From contig OX387185.1 in NCBI GenBank assembly GCA_947561395.2, forward strand, positions 22,449,866 through 22,513,865: a DNA stretch of 64,000 nt, in the 5' to 3' direction. Every line of letters begins with the position of its first letter. Position 1 is the first letter of the stretch. Below the pieces are notes generated by a model. It saw only the letters and a program-made list of their open reading frames with translations, searched no databases and had not been told where the DNA came from. The translations under genes and the position numbers were made by a program. Source of the DNA: Buxus sempervirens. Lineage: Eukaryota; Streptophyta; Magnoliopsida; Buxales; Buxaceae. Positions 44,451 to 55,788 of the stretch are shown here, in pieces.

Positions 44451-44978
44451 CTAGCATAGGGCACCGCAATACAACTTTAGGTGGCTCATGGGGCAACCAG
44501 TGCCATCATACTTGTCCAAGTCTAGGCACTTAAACTTATCCGGCAGGTTAACATTGGGGTATAGGCACAGGTCTTCAAAATTGGTGCCTCCAAAGTTGTT
44601 TACCCCTTTGACTTCCCTTAGTTCATCTTGGATCATTTCTAGCTTATGCATGAACTTTCTTTCAACCTCTTCCCTTATCCTTTCCTTTTCCTTAGCCTTG
44701 TTTGACTCAGCTGTCTCATCCCTGGTCAGTATAGGTTCAGGGGTGGGTTCATAGACGGGTTCAGGAGTTGGTTGCACTGGAGGTGGGATATTGACTGGGG
44801 GTGGAGGTGCAGGGTTGGATGTGGATGCCTGGTTCTGGGCCTGCATTTGTTGGGCATGTACTTGTTGGGCCTGTACTGACAGTATATTCTCTAGCATTCG
44901 GGCTAATCCTACCACTTGTTCTTGGAGTAGAACAACATCTGGATGAGGAGCATCAACTTCATCTTCAATGGGATTCAT
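44451..44978 (-). pseudogene. gag N-terminal part
   Basis: Starts MNPIEDEVDAPHPDVVLLQEQ; then a Gln/Ala-rich stretch, a Pro-rich spacer (PPPPVNIPPPVQPTPEP), a charged helix (KAKEKERIREEVERK), and the segment PDKFKCLDLDKYDGTGCP leading into the gag core. TAG at 44453-44451 stops it. The ATG at 44978 is the first in frame and is preceded by AT-rich leader, so it is probably the true start. Confidence 0.85.
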
Positions 44979-45237
44979 GGCGCGAGCTCTTGATCTGGTT
45001 ACAGGAGCTATGATTGCAAGTGTATTAGTACCTAAAAAAATAAAGAGAAAATATCAGTGCCAATTTAATCTCATTCACATGCCTAGGAATGCCTATGTGC
45101 AAGCTGGGTGAACACGAGTTTGGATTTTTTTTTCTTTATTTGCTTCTTTTTTTCTTTTTTTTATTTCTTTTTTTTTTTGAATTGAATTATTGGAATATTC
45201 TAGGGCTTCCAACAGGTCCCACAAAAGAGAGAAAGAT

Positions 45238-46410
45238 CTGAAATTCAAAGGCTTTCAGAGGCCCGGGGGTTTTTGAAAAAGGTCTGAAATTCAAAGGCTT
45301 TCAGAGGCCCAGGGATGTTTTTGGAAAATGTCTGAAATTCCAAGGCTTTCAGAGGCCCAGGATTTTTGATGAAAGTCTGAAATTCAAAGGCTTTCAGAGG
45401 CCCAGGGATATTTTGATGAAAGTCTGAAATTCAAAGGCTTTCAGAGGCCCAGGGATATTTTGAAAAAAGTCTGAAATTCAAAGGCTTTCAGAGGCCCAAA
45501 GATCTGAAATTCAAAGGCTTTCAGAGGCCCAAAGATCTGAAATTCAAAGGCTTTCAGAGGCCCAAAATGTCTGAAATTCAAAGGCTTTCAGAAGCCCAAA
45601 AGATCTGAAATTCAAAGGCTTTCAGAGGCCCAAGAAAAAGGTCTGAAATTCAAAGGCTTTCAGAGGCCCAAAAGAAAAAGGTCTGAAATTCAAAGGCTTT
45701 CAGAGGCCCAAAAGTTCTGAAATTCAAAGGCTTCAGAGGCCCAAAAGAAAAAGGTCTGAAATTCAAAGGCTTTCAGAGGCCCAAAAGTTCTGAAATTCAA
45801 AGGCTTTCAGAGGCCCAAAAGGAAAAGGTCTGAAATTCAAAGGCTTTCAGAGGCCCGAAGATCTGAAATTCAAAGGCTTTCAAAGGCCCAGGATTTTTGA
45901 AAAATCTGAAATTCAAAGGCTTTCAGAGGCCCAAGAGTTTTTTGAGAGAAAAAGTCTGAAATTCAAAGGCTTTCAGAGGCCCGAGGATTTTTTGAAAAAT
46001 CTGAAATTCAAAGGCTTTCAGAGGCCCAAGAGTTTTTTTGAGAAAAAAGTCTGAAATTCAAAGGCTTTCAGAGGCCCGAGGATTTTTTGAAAAATCTGAA
46101 ATTCAAAGGCTTTCAGAGGCCCAAGAGTTTTTTTGAGAAAAAAGTCTGAAATTCAAAGGCTTTCAGAGGCCCGAGGATTTTTTGAAAAATCTGAAATTCA
46201 AAGGCTTTCAGAGGCCCAAGAGTTTTTTTGAGAAAAAAAGTCTGAAATTCAAAGGCTTTCAGAGGCCCAAGAGTTTTTTTGAGAAAAAAAGTCTAAAATT
46301 CAAAGGCTTTCAGAGGCCTGAGGATTTTTTGAAAAATCTGAAATTCAAAGGCTTTCAGAAGCCCAAGAGTTTTGAAAAAGTCTGAAATTCAAAGGCTTTC
46401 AGAAGCCCAA
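45238..46410 (-). repeat. Leader minisatellite of element A, about 28 dyad copies
   Basis: About 28 copies of a unit containing CTGAAA, nine bases (TTCAAAGGC), then TTTCAG and GGCCC. The arms are perfect complements, so each unit is a 6-9-6 dyad like those in the promoter arrays, though with another half-site. Spacers are A-rich, 11-27 bp, so the period varies from about 34 to 48 bp, with higher-order alternation in the right half. Lies between the dyad array and gag. Open frames through it are by-products. Confidence 0.9.
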
Positions 46411-46562
46411 GGAACCTTTCTCTCACATTTTTTTTAATTATTTTGTTTTTTTTTTGTTTTTTTTTGAAGCATTTCATTCAAACTTTTTTCCTTTTATCAT
46501 TATTTAAAGGTTAAAGGAAGATTTTAGTGGGAAAAACTGATTAAAGTTGAATATTCCGAGAA

Positions 46563-46695
46563 AACCGTATACACAGTACAGTCCAGCCGTGCCCGTATTC
46601 AAATTACGAGCAAGCCGTGACCGTATGCAAAACACGGGCGAGCCTAGCCCGTATAATCAGTACGGGCAAGCCCAGCCCGTATACTAAATGCGGTT
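46563..46695. promoter_or_regulatory. Five 21-bp dyads upstream of gag (element A)
   Basis: Starts at 46563, 46591, 46619, 46647 and 46675: exactly 28 bp apart, with 7-bp spacers of CAGCCGT/AAGCCGT type. Arms are GCCCGT or GACCGT against ACGGGC, ACGAGC and similar around 9 bp; the fourth copy is a perfect 6-bp-arm dyad. Position corresponds to 2209-2295 in element C. Confidence 0.78.
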
Positions 46696-49600
46696 TTACG
46701 GAACCCTGTTATATTTTTCCAGTTTTTACATGGTTTGATCACTTTAATTGCTCATCCAAACATACGGTTCACCCAGTACAGAGCTTCTAAACTGTCCCAA
46801 AGTGGACCTTGGCCTATTTGTAAAAACACCTGCTTGGGAGGGCACATGTACCCTCCAAATTGACACCATACTCAAGAATTTGGTACCCTTTTGTTGACTC
46901 TTACATGAACATTGGGTAGGATTGATTCTAAACAGAGTTAGAAACTCTTCCTATGGGCTGCACCAATTTTAGAAAATATTCATATTTTGGGACCAATTTT
47001 ATCCCGAACCAATGGGCACCATGTGTAAAACCCCGATTTTTCACCTAATAAATAAATAAATAATAAATAAAAGAAAATATGAGTTAAGTCCTAATTAAAA
47101 TAAAAAGTGAAGATTTAGAGGATAATTAATCCCAATAAGTTCTAAGTTGAAAATAAAGAAATAATTTTAATGAAATTAGCCTAAAAGAATAAAAAGGGTA
47201 TTTTGGTAATTTCGAGAAAAAGGGAAATTAGTAAATAGATCATCAAATAATAATTAGAATTAGAAAATAGAAGAAAACAAATTATTTTGACAAGTTGGAA
47301 ATTAAAAGAAATTAATAAAAGCCTAAAAGTGGGAAAAAGGGTAATTAGGAGATTTCACGTTTTAATTTGGAGAAAATAAGGTTTTAAGTGATAGAAATGT
47401 TTAATTTAATATTTTGCACGAAATTAGGTTATTTTCATGAGTTTAGATAATAAGAAACTTAATTAGGATTGTTTAAGTAGAAAATAAAAGGTGGAGAAAA
47501 AGTAGGAATTAAATTAGAAGGATTAGACATTAACTAGACCATGGTTGGGTTAGCCCAAATTTAATTAGCCAATTAGGGTTGGTTTAGGATTTCTAAAGCC
47601 TAGTATAAATAGGAGACTAAGGTTAGAAGAGAGGTAATTTTCGTGGGTTTCTTATGGAGAGAAAAGAGGGAGAGAAAGGAAGGAGGGTTCTAATGGAGGT
47701 GTCTGACCAGCCACCATCGAAATGCGATCGGGGAAAATCCGCACGGTGGATCACCTTCAAATTTGGAGGTTTTGTTCGTGACTGATGGAACTACAATGTG
47801 AACGGTGGAGATTTGAATTGGAAGGGTCTAGCTTGGTGCGGTTGGGAGCAACATTCTGGTCTAGAATTAGAAAGTGCAATGGAAGAAGGATTTAGCGTAT
47901 AAGGCAAGTAGTAACCCTTGGAAAACGTGAGGAATTGCATGATTTGGTTTTCTGTGATTTCATATGGTTGAATGGATTAGTCGAAACAGTATTTACATGG
48001 AATCAAGTTGTTTATATTTTAGAGTTTTGTGTTCTTGAAGAATTTGCTAAAGTAAGGAAGAAACTTGGTTTGATCATGAAATAAATTGTAGGATGGTATT
48101 TAATTAATAAGAATTGATCTAGAAGGCTCTAGGTATGTTTTAGAATGTTATTAGATTAATTTAGACCAAGAAAACATAAAGCAAAAGCATAGGAATCCGA
48201 AATTGTAAAATCTGGAAAATTCTGTTAAAAATTGCACGAGCGCCCAGGATCGCCTAGGATCGCTCAGCCCTGTAGAGGTAGGCGCTCTAAGTAAAATTTG
48301 TAGATTTTGGGGATTTTGTAATTCGAATAAATATCCAATAATTCTTATGATTAGTTAAGCATGTTAGCATCTTTATAAGGGCCTAATTAAGCTATAAAAA
48401 TTATAAAATTAATTTGGAAAGAATAAGCAATAAATTTAAGGTTATAATGAAAGGATTGTTTATAAAAGAGTCAAAGGGTATGGATATTGCTAGAAATAAT
48501 ACTACTGAAATTTATAGCTTATAAAAATCTTTTAAACTTCATTTTAGGTTTGTAGAACATGCTGGAAAAATAAAATACAGAAAATTTTATTAGTAACTAG
48601 CTTAGGTGTTAATATAGGAAATTGGATTCTAATAAAAGGGAATAATCAAAGGAAACTCTAAGTAAGATTTGTTTTACTTTATTTAAGCTTTCAATATGAA
48701 TGTTGAATTCTGGAATTGCATAAACTCTGGTTTCTATCGAATTTATAATACATGAGCTTTATTCGAATATAATTAAGAAATTGCATATGTTATCCTGAAA
48801 AAGGCTTTAATGGAATTCGTAAGGATTGAATCATGGATTTCACATGGAATGGAATACTTTGGTATGGATTGGTATGTGGTATGATGTTGTTCTCTGAATT
48901 TTACGGTTGGGTGATACGGCTTATGTGGTGGAGTTTGATACTATCTTTTACGGCAGAGATGGGTAATCCTCTGTGTAGAGATGTGTAATCCTTTACGGGT
49001 AAAAGTGTGTATGCCTCCTACATTAGCGTGTCCTCCCGTATGTGGTTTTATCGTGGTTTGTGTCAGTGGGCTTAGCTGTATATGGATCCATAGTTTTGGC
49101 TGGTTAGCTAAGTGGTATTTAGTTTGGGTTGATTTACTCCTATATTGCGAGCGCGCTTCCCTTTGCAAGTTAGTTTGCTCTGGGAGGGTCCTATGTCTGG
49201 AGGGACACCCCGGTGAGCCGCTGGTGATTCCCTGTACATGTGGATAAGCGACCACACTCCATGTATTGATTCTGGTGCTGCATGCTGGTGGTACGTCCAA
49301 CTCTGCGGGGTTCGTGCGCAATAAGTCGGTGACTACGGCTCTTGCCTAAGCTGCGCTGCATGGGGCTTGAGTATCATCAAGTAGCACTGCCCCTAAGCCG
49401 CACGGTGGAACAGCATTTAGTCGAGTGTCATCTCAAATACTTATCATCTTTGTGAGTCCTGCAATGGCACGTGTTTTATCGCTTTTGTCGGTTTTACCCC
49501 GTTAATATCAAGCTACTGGTATTTATACATGATCGTCTGTTTAACCGCTTTATTTGGAATTGCCATGAATAACTTGGATTTCTCGTCTTATCGTTGATTA

Positions 49601-50914
49601 ATCGAATACCTCATGACTATTTGCTTATATTGGACTGTTTCAAATTGCATGCACCTGCTACTTGCTGAGATGTAAATCTCACTCCGTTTTCCCCTATATT
49701 TTTCAGGTTGCTTGGAGAGATCGCGAAGATGGGGTTTTAATTTGATGGGTAGAATTATAATTGGTATTAATGTCACATGTTGATGAGATAAACTTAATTG
49801 TAAATTGAATTGAATATATTGATTAAAGAATTGTTTATTTTATTTGGCCACCATAACTCTGATGTAATTGATTTATAAATTTTAAAATTATTGTGAATCT
49901 TGGTATGTATCTGACCCCAGCTTCGTGGTAACATCTCAAGTTTGATTGTTGAATCGGACTTGGGTTGTTACAGTAGCGAACCGGGTTCGGGTTGGGTGCC
50001 GATTTGCACTGACCCGGGTTCGGGGCGTTACACCATGACACCCCTATGATATGAAAATAATGCAAAACAATAGGATTACCTTGTTACCTTGTTTACCTTG
50101 AATATAGCATCCGCATTATGCCCTGGTTTGTAAGCCATGCATACGGCCTTCCCACAATCATACAAACCCATATTCCCACGTAATTGTATACTTTAGCCAA
50201 AAACATGTAACTCCACCTTCAAGCGTAGGGGTTTTGGGTTTTGGCTTAATGACAACTTAGCACTCAAGCCTAGTGATGACCAGAATCCCAGATCCACGTT
50301 ATCATCACATCATTAGCTCAAAGTTCTAAGGTGAATGTTTTCACTTTTGCTTTCCGAAGTATCGACCTCGTTGCGCCAAGCTACACACATTCGGGTTCAA
50401 CTTCCTATAGGTTAAGGGTAGGCTGTGTAAAAGTAAAAGGTGCACAGTGCATTGTAAAAATAGGTTACATTCACAACGTCCCAAACCCTTGCCACTCTTT
50501 TCGCAGCCATGCATAAACAAACCAAGGCATAATAGGAAAGCATATTTAAAATAAACAAGTAAATAAAGCAATCTTATAGCACCCAAAACATGCTCATAAA
50601 AAAATCATCTAATCATGCAAACATATGATCATGTTATACACCCAAAATCGTCATAGAGATCATGCTGAAAATTAAAACATGCTATCATAAAAATATAGCA
50701 AGAAATAAGCATAGTTCATCAAAACGAACCTCCCCTATGCATGTTTGTAGAAACAATCCTATAAATCAAAATTAAGCATGTTTCTACCCCCATGAATTCT
50801 TGAGCAATAATTCAGATTTAAAACATACTCAACATGCTTAAGAACACAAAATAGCAAGCAAATCCAAAAATATCAAAAACATGAACTAAAACACCAAAAG
50901 GCTCAAATCCACAA
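46696..50914 (-). other. Leader of element A, interrupted by a solo LTR
   Basis: 46696-47023 and 50033-50914 are leader sequence without genes. They hold conserved blocks also found in element C (for example 50190-50500 with 3060-3330, including a GTAGGGGTTTTGGGTTTTGG block). The remainder is the solo LTR 47024-50032. I found no extra frame of the kind reported upstream of gag in some Ogre elements. Confidence 0.65.
47024..50032 (+). repeat. Solo LTR (TGTAAAACCCC..GGGGCGTTACA family) in the leader of element A
   Basis: 3009 bp with perfect 5-bp target duplications CCATG (47019-47023 and 50033-50037). TATA box TATAAATA at 47604-47611, so plus orientation, opposite to its host. Related to 15708-18002 by its ends and general layout. 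A dyad-like GAGCGCCCAGGATCG..GATCGCTC segment lies at about 48238-48265. No gag or pol. Confidence 0.88.
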
Positions 50915-50933
50915 GTCCCCAGCAGAGTCGCCA
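50915..50933 (-). other. Primer-binding site of element A
   Basis: Minus strand TGGCGACTCTGCTGGGGAC, two bases after the 5' LTR, identical to element C. The tRNA primer is not identified from memory with certainty. Confidence 0.85.
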
Positions 50934-50935
50934 GT

Positions 50936-52738
50936 TGTGAGACATGGAAAAAATCAATTTAATGATTTCCTCAATCATCACACGGGATTAAATAAAACAA
51001 AGAGTCGCCACCATTCAATTTAGGTGTGAATGGACACCAAAATATTAAATAAGCACAAAAGGCAAATTTTAGGGCAAAATATCCCTCCTAAAAAAATCAA
51101 CCAGAGATGGGTAAGGGGATTAAGTTATGAACAGGGGAAGGTGTTAGGCACCCCTATTTATCCACACAAGGTGGTTGCCAGGTATTGTTCATATTAAAAT
51201 TAAAGGAAAAAGCTTGCTATAAAAATCACACAAAATCACAAAAAAGGGCAAAAATATATGGTTTTTTCATATGAATAGGCTGATTGATCCAGAACTTTCA
51301 AATATGATCATACCATTCCTAGGGTTTCATGATCAAAATAAAATTAATATAAAATCAAATAAAATCAATTTAAAGTGAAAAATCCAAAAATCTGGCTTCA
51401 AGCTAAATTCTAGAAATCTAGAAAAATATGATTTTTATAAAATATTTCAAAATTGAACTTGAATAGTCCAGGACATAGATAAAGCCCAAATTTCACATTA
51501 AATCAGAAAATAAAAACCAAAAATACCCACGTTGATGAAGAACACCAAAAGAGGAGAACTTAGACCGTAGGGTCTTCTCTCAATAATGAAAAACGACTCA
51601 AAAACAACATCGTGAAACCCTAGAATTTATTTTCAGGCTTCTGGATCCAGATCTACCATATTGATCATGATAAATCTAGGATCTTAGCCTAAAACCACAA
51701 AAATCACGAAAACAGTGCTGTAGGTGCAAAAGTGGCAAAAATCCAAATTTTAGCAAAAAGTGGGGATCTCATGCTATAAACATCATAGATTCATGTGATT
51801 CATTCAGATATATCATAAAAAGCATTAAAACATGATCATAATATCAAAAGCGGCCACATCTCACAGATTAGAGCACATGGGGGTCTACCCTACGGATCCG
51901 CCTGTTCCCCTTTCCCCTAGTTCTCTCTTCACGTTTTACGGTTAGAGAGACTCTTGAGGTACTTAGAGATAGGTTTGGGTATACAAACACAATCACAGGC
52001 CTTATTCTATGAAAAAGACAAAAAACAGATATGGGGTTCTATTCTAGGGATCCACCTGTTCCCCTTTCCCCTAGTTCTCTCTTCACGTTTTACGGCTAGA
52101 GAGACTCTTGAGGTACTTAGAGACAAGTTTAGGAATACAAAAATATATATGGCCTTATTCTACAGCAATAGAGATGATCCTATTACTTCTAGAATTAAAG
52201 ACAGAAAATAAAAAGGGATAGGGGACTTACCTGGATTGAGTAGGCAGAGCAGCAGGGATTCCTTCTCTTGGAGTTCCTTGGACTTCAAAATTTCGTGGCC
52301 CTTAGCTAGAGGAGAGAGCCTCTATTTATAGGCAAGCACAGGGGCAAGGCTGGTCCAGAAGGATATATCCTGATCCTCAGGATAGAGTGAAAATTGGAGA
52401 TAATGCCCATCCATAGCCAACCAAGGTGGCTTCAGCGAATAAAATACTTAATTCGCTCATTTAAAGATATATTGGACTAAAGATAAAGCTCGGAAATCGA
52501 GAGAAGGACAAAACTCGCACGTGTCTTTAGTGACCGTAAATGCACTACGGTCCAACGGTGACCGTATAGTTTCCACGGGTGCGCCTGACCGTAGATAAGT
52601 TTCGGGCGCGATGGGCCCGTGAAGGAAATACGGGCAAAGCCTGTTTATTCAATTTTTATGCATTTTTGACCTGTTTTAAGCTCTAATTACATGTTTTTAT
52701 TATTTTCTCATTTTGTAGTGCAATTTGGGGTGTCTACA
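50936..52738 (-). repeat. 5' LTR of element A
   Basis: 1803 bp, about 98.9% identical to 26291-28092 by eye. TATA box (minus) at 52330-52323. Dyad array at 52532-52635. It drives the element RNA leftward through the PBS, gag and pol, and on across the antisense genes. Confidence 0.95.
52532..52635. promoter_or_regulatory. Four 21-bp dyads in the U3 of the 5' LTR (element A)
   Basis: Starts at 52532, 52560, 52587 and 52615; same sequence and phasing as 27886-27989. Upstream of the LTR TATA box. Probable enhancer or operator-like site by position and repetition. Confidence 0.75.
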
Positions 52739-52743
52739 CACCC

Positions 52744-55598
52744 CCCCAATTAACGGTGACGTCTCCGTTAACCCATCTTCTCCAAAAATCGCTTGTTTCC
52801 CGCTCCCGCCCAGCCAAATCTCAAATCCAACGAAAATCAGAACTCTTCAGTGCCATTTCTGCAATGACAGTGCCATTTCTGCAACGACAAACCTCTTGGT
52901 GTCCCGCTGCTACTGCAACGACCGTCATTTGCTTCCTCTATTTCTCGCCGTTGAGGGAGGTAAATCCGAAATCTATTCTCCACCAGGTATGCTCTTTGAT
53001 TCCATTTGGTAAATCTCTTCAATTTCTCTGCTTTTTCATTAATCTTTTTTCTTCTATCACTTCAGTGCCATTTTTTTGGCCTTCTTCTATCATCTGTTTC
53101 TTTTTCTTCTTGTTTTGCATTGTTATGTTCTGGGTTATTCTTCATTCACCATTTGTTTGATAATATGTTGCTTAGAGTGAAACTGAGAGGCACCCACTTC
53201 ACTTTTTTGTTTCTACTTTGCGATCTCGTCTGTTGTATTTGCTGTTTTTGGATAATGTAGTTATTCTTCATTCATCATTTGTTTTTGGATTTCGTTTCTA
53301 TGTCCTCCCCATAACAATACAATGTTACACAACCTTCCTGGTCATTGTTGGTCCTCATGTAAGTTATTTTTTTAACTTCCTCAACTCCTTGGCTCAATTT
53401 ATTTGTTTGCTATGCAATTGATCTCCACACAGGTGGGATTTGGTATTCTCTCTGTGGCTAATATTTGTCGTGAGTTCACTTCAACTTGGGCTCCAAACAT
53501 TGCCGCACCTTTTTTACCCCCAAGCCTTTGGATTTGTCCTTTCTTGACTTTTTGTCAATCTAGATATGACATTTTTTAAAGATTGAAAAAGTAAATTCAT
53601 ATATCTACATGCACATTGTTGCTGACCATTATGAACAGTGATGTTACGTCTCATTTGCAATTTTGCAGCAAGAATATGAAGCGTTAAATAGAAATTTTCT
53701 TGGGAAATGGGTCCTATGCTCCTAATGTGTTTTTTTAGTGCCAGGTTCTTTTAACAAAATTTTTCAACCATATCTTCCCACTTTGCAGGAATATTCTAGA
53801 AAATAGTAGAGGAACACACCATCTAAGTTTATCATATATACGATACACCCTCTTAAGTTATTTACAGATCATGGCTCGCCAAGCTAGTCAGAAGCGGTAC
53901 TGAAACTACTTGGTTTTGGTGTACCTCTAAAGACTCTACTCTTTCAATCGGTATAGGTGAAGTATTGTCTTATGCTTGTCAAAATTGTTAGATTCCGCAT
54001 GGTACATGGTGCACCATTTGGAATCTGTAAAAAGCATAAGGAATCTATAAAAGGCATAAGGAAGGGGGAGAGAGCTAGAGGAGGACGAGGAGCGGCAAAC
54101 CGTTGGCCTCATTTTGGCCCTTTAGAAAAAAATGAAAAAAACAAATAAATGGGAAATAAGAGATGGTTTTTGGTGTTGGGGGGGTGTGTGTGGGTGGGGA
54201 GAACGGGGACCGAGAAGAGAGGGGAAGGGGGTGGTTCATAGCTGGTTGGTGTTGCTATCTTTATTCTTTTGTGTGATTTAAGGCGGGGAGCGGGCGCAGA
54301 GCCTTATGCCCTCAGTCTATAAAAGAAGGGTGGCCACATAATATATAATAATATAATATGTGTGTGTGTATTTATGGAAAAAATTTATATAGTTTAGCCT
54401 TTAATTTACTTTCTTCATATTGCTTGTGTCCTTGGTCTGTTGAAGGTTCATTTTCTTCCCTTAAGTCATTGAATGCCTAATTTATTTTTATGGCCCTGCC
54501 ATTGAGGTTCCTTGGACACATATGTTGTTTCTAAGAATCACAATTTTGCTGGCTGCCTGTAATTTACCACTTGTAGCCTTATGTCGCACTTATCCTGCAT
54601 ATCAAAGCTACACCTATTCAGCCTTTCACATCAGCCCTAATGTGGGGGTCCTATTGATGAGCTTTCACAATTTTGCTAAGACCTTCTGGTTAGAAAAGAA
54701 ATTTAGATTATGATCAGTGTCGCATATTTTGAAATGTTATTGCTATTGAGGCCCCATTTATTTATGGGCATCAACCATCTTTCTTGATTTGCCACGTATT
54801 TGTACGGCTACTTGGAATGTTCTTAGACAACATAGATGAATTTCAAGTGGAGTATCCAAGATCGTCATGTTGTTCAGGCACCAGCCATGTTTGAATTTTG
54901 TTACAATTCCAGAATATTTTGCAGTCATGCTTCTTTTTTAATCTTTTCTGAACAATTTTGGAATTGTAATTTTACATATCTAAAGATATTTTGGAGTCAT
55001 CTTCATATTGGATAGGTGTTGACGTATCATAACATAAGGAAAGAACGTAATTGGGAGTCTCTAGGAGGCATCCACAGTTGGATATTTACATAACTTGTAG
55101 TGAAGATGATTTGGACTTGAAAAAGTATCCTTTTAAGTCTGAGAAATGCTGCATATTGAAGGATCTAAGAAGGTTCCAAATAAGAAAGGCCTCAATGGAG
55201 TTGATTGGTAAAAAATTAAAATGAATACATTTACTAACTGAACTATAATCTATGGATTGGAATGGCAAAACATGATTTGTATTACTGACCTTGACTAATT
55301 GGGATAATTCATTTTTTTGTTGTTATTTCTTTGACTAGTAGTCTAGAAGCTATGCCTAAGATCATGATCTAGTTATGCAGGGGGGCTAGGAACTGTTTCT
55401 GACTTGATCTTCTTTTTCCATTAAAAGTTATATTCTCAATTAGTTCTGATTTTCAGTTATCTGGAATAAGTAGGACCTTGCTCTTTCCCTACATTTGAAC
55501 CAAGAAAAATTTTGCTTGAATGGGCAGAAATATAGCTCTTTTGGGCCTTATCATGAGAGTTACACCTGATTATACTCTATTGTTCGTGAGGTACATTT
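52744..55598. other. Host-like DNA without a clear gene
   Basis: Possible 5' UTR exon at about 52800-52984 (pyrimidine-rich, CACCAG|GTATG donor) and a short exon-like piece at 53872 (MARQASQKR, GCG|GTAC donor) that could belong to the plus-strand gene at 57660, but transcripts are needed. A G-rich low-complexity stretch (54180-54230) and a TATATAATATAATATG microsatellite (about 54340-54360) are visible. Nothing else supported. Confidence 0.4.
54698..54748. repeat. Left arm of a 51-bp perfect inverted repeat
   Basis: Exact reverse complement of 63950-64000, 51 of 51 bases. Similarity stops on the inner side of each arm (after CTATTG), so the repeat probably continues outward: leftward from 54698 and rightward beyond the window. 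The right arm reaches the window edge. Confidence 0.85.
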
Positions 55599-55774
55599 TT
55601 TTTAATGATTAATAAGAAGTCATTAAGTATCAAAAGGTAGAAAGATACAAAAAGCCCATGAGATATGGGTCTAGAAAAGATAAACGGCCACCTAGGAATA
55701 CTGAAAGAAATAGAATGCTACAGAACAGTGAAAGCTACAGAGATACAATTTGACAACCAATTACAAAGCTTCAA
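55599..55774 (-). mobile_element. 5'-truncated LINE fragment
   Basis: A 176-bp insertion between 14-bp direct repeats CGTGAGGTACATTT (55585-55598 and 55775-55788). On the minus strand it ends in CATTAAAAAA after a GGGCTTTTTGTATC-type 3' UTR, as plant LINEs do. Long variable target duplication, A-tail and 5' truncation together indicate target-primed insertion. Confidence 0.75.
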
Positions 55775-55788
55775 CGTGAGGTACATTT

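Larger units (their letters stand above)
26291..52738 (-). mobile_element. Element A: complete 26.4-kb Tat/Ogre-like gypsy retrotransposon
   Basis: Both LTRs are present (1802 and 1803 bp; I count about 20 substitutions and one 1-bp indel between them, roughly 1.1%), with perfect CACCC target duplications at 26286-26290 and 52739-52743, plus a PBS and a PPT. Without two later solo-LTR insertions (36407-38220 and 47024-50032) it would be about 21.6 kb. Minus strand: leader, gag, protease, RT, RNase H, second RNase H, integrase. Plus strand: PMD and DUF7745-type genes between pol and the 3' LTR. Long leader, G-patch-like segment, second RNase H and size indicate the Tat/Ogre lineage. gag-pol is broken, so movement would need help in trans. 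Confidence 0.92.

Noticed and set aside
46182-46385. Plus-strand frame with a repeated LKFKGFQRP-like peptide
   Set aside because: Arises from the minisatellite unit; no start context or homologue.
46563-46695. Regularly spaced dyads as a CRISPR array
   Set aside because: Plant genome; the centres, not the spacers, are the variable part, the period is only 28 bp, and no cas genes exist.
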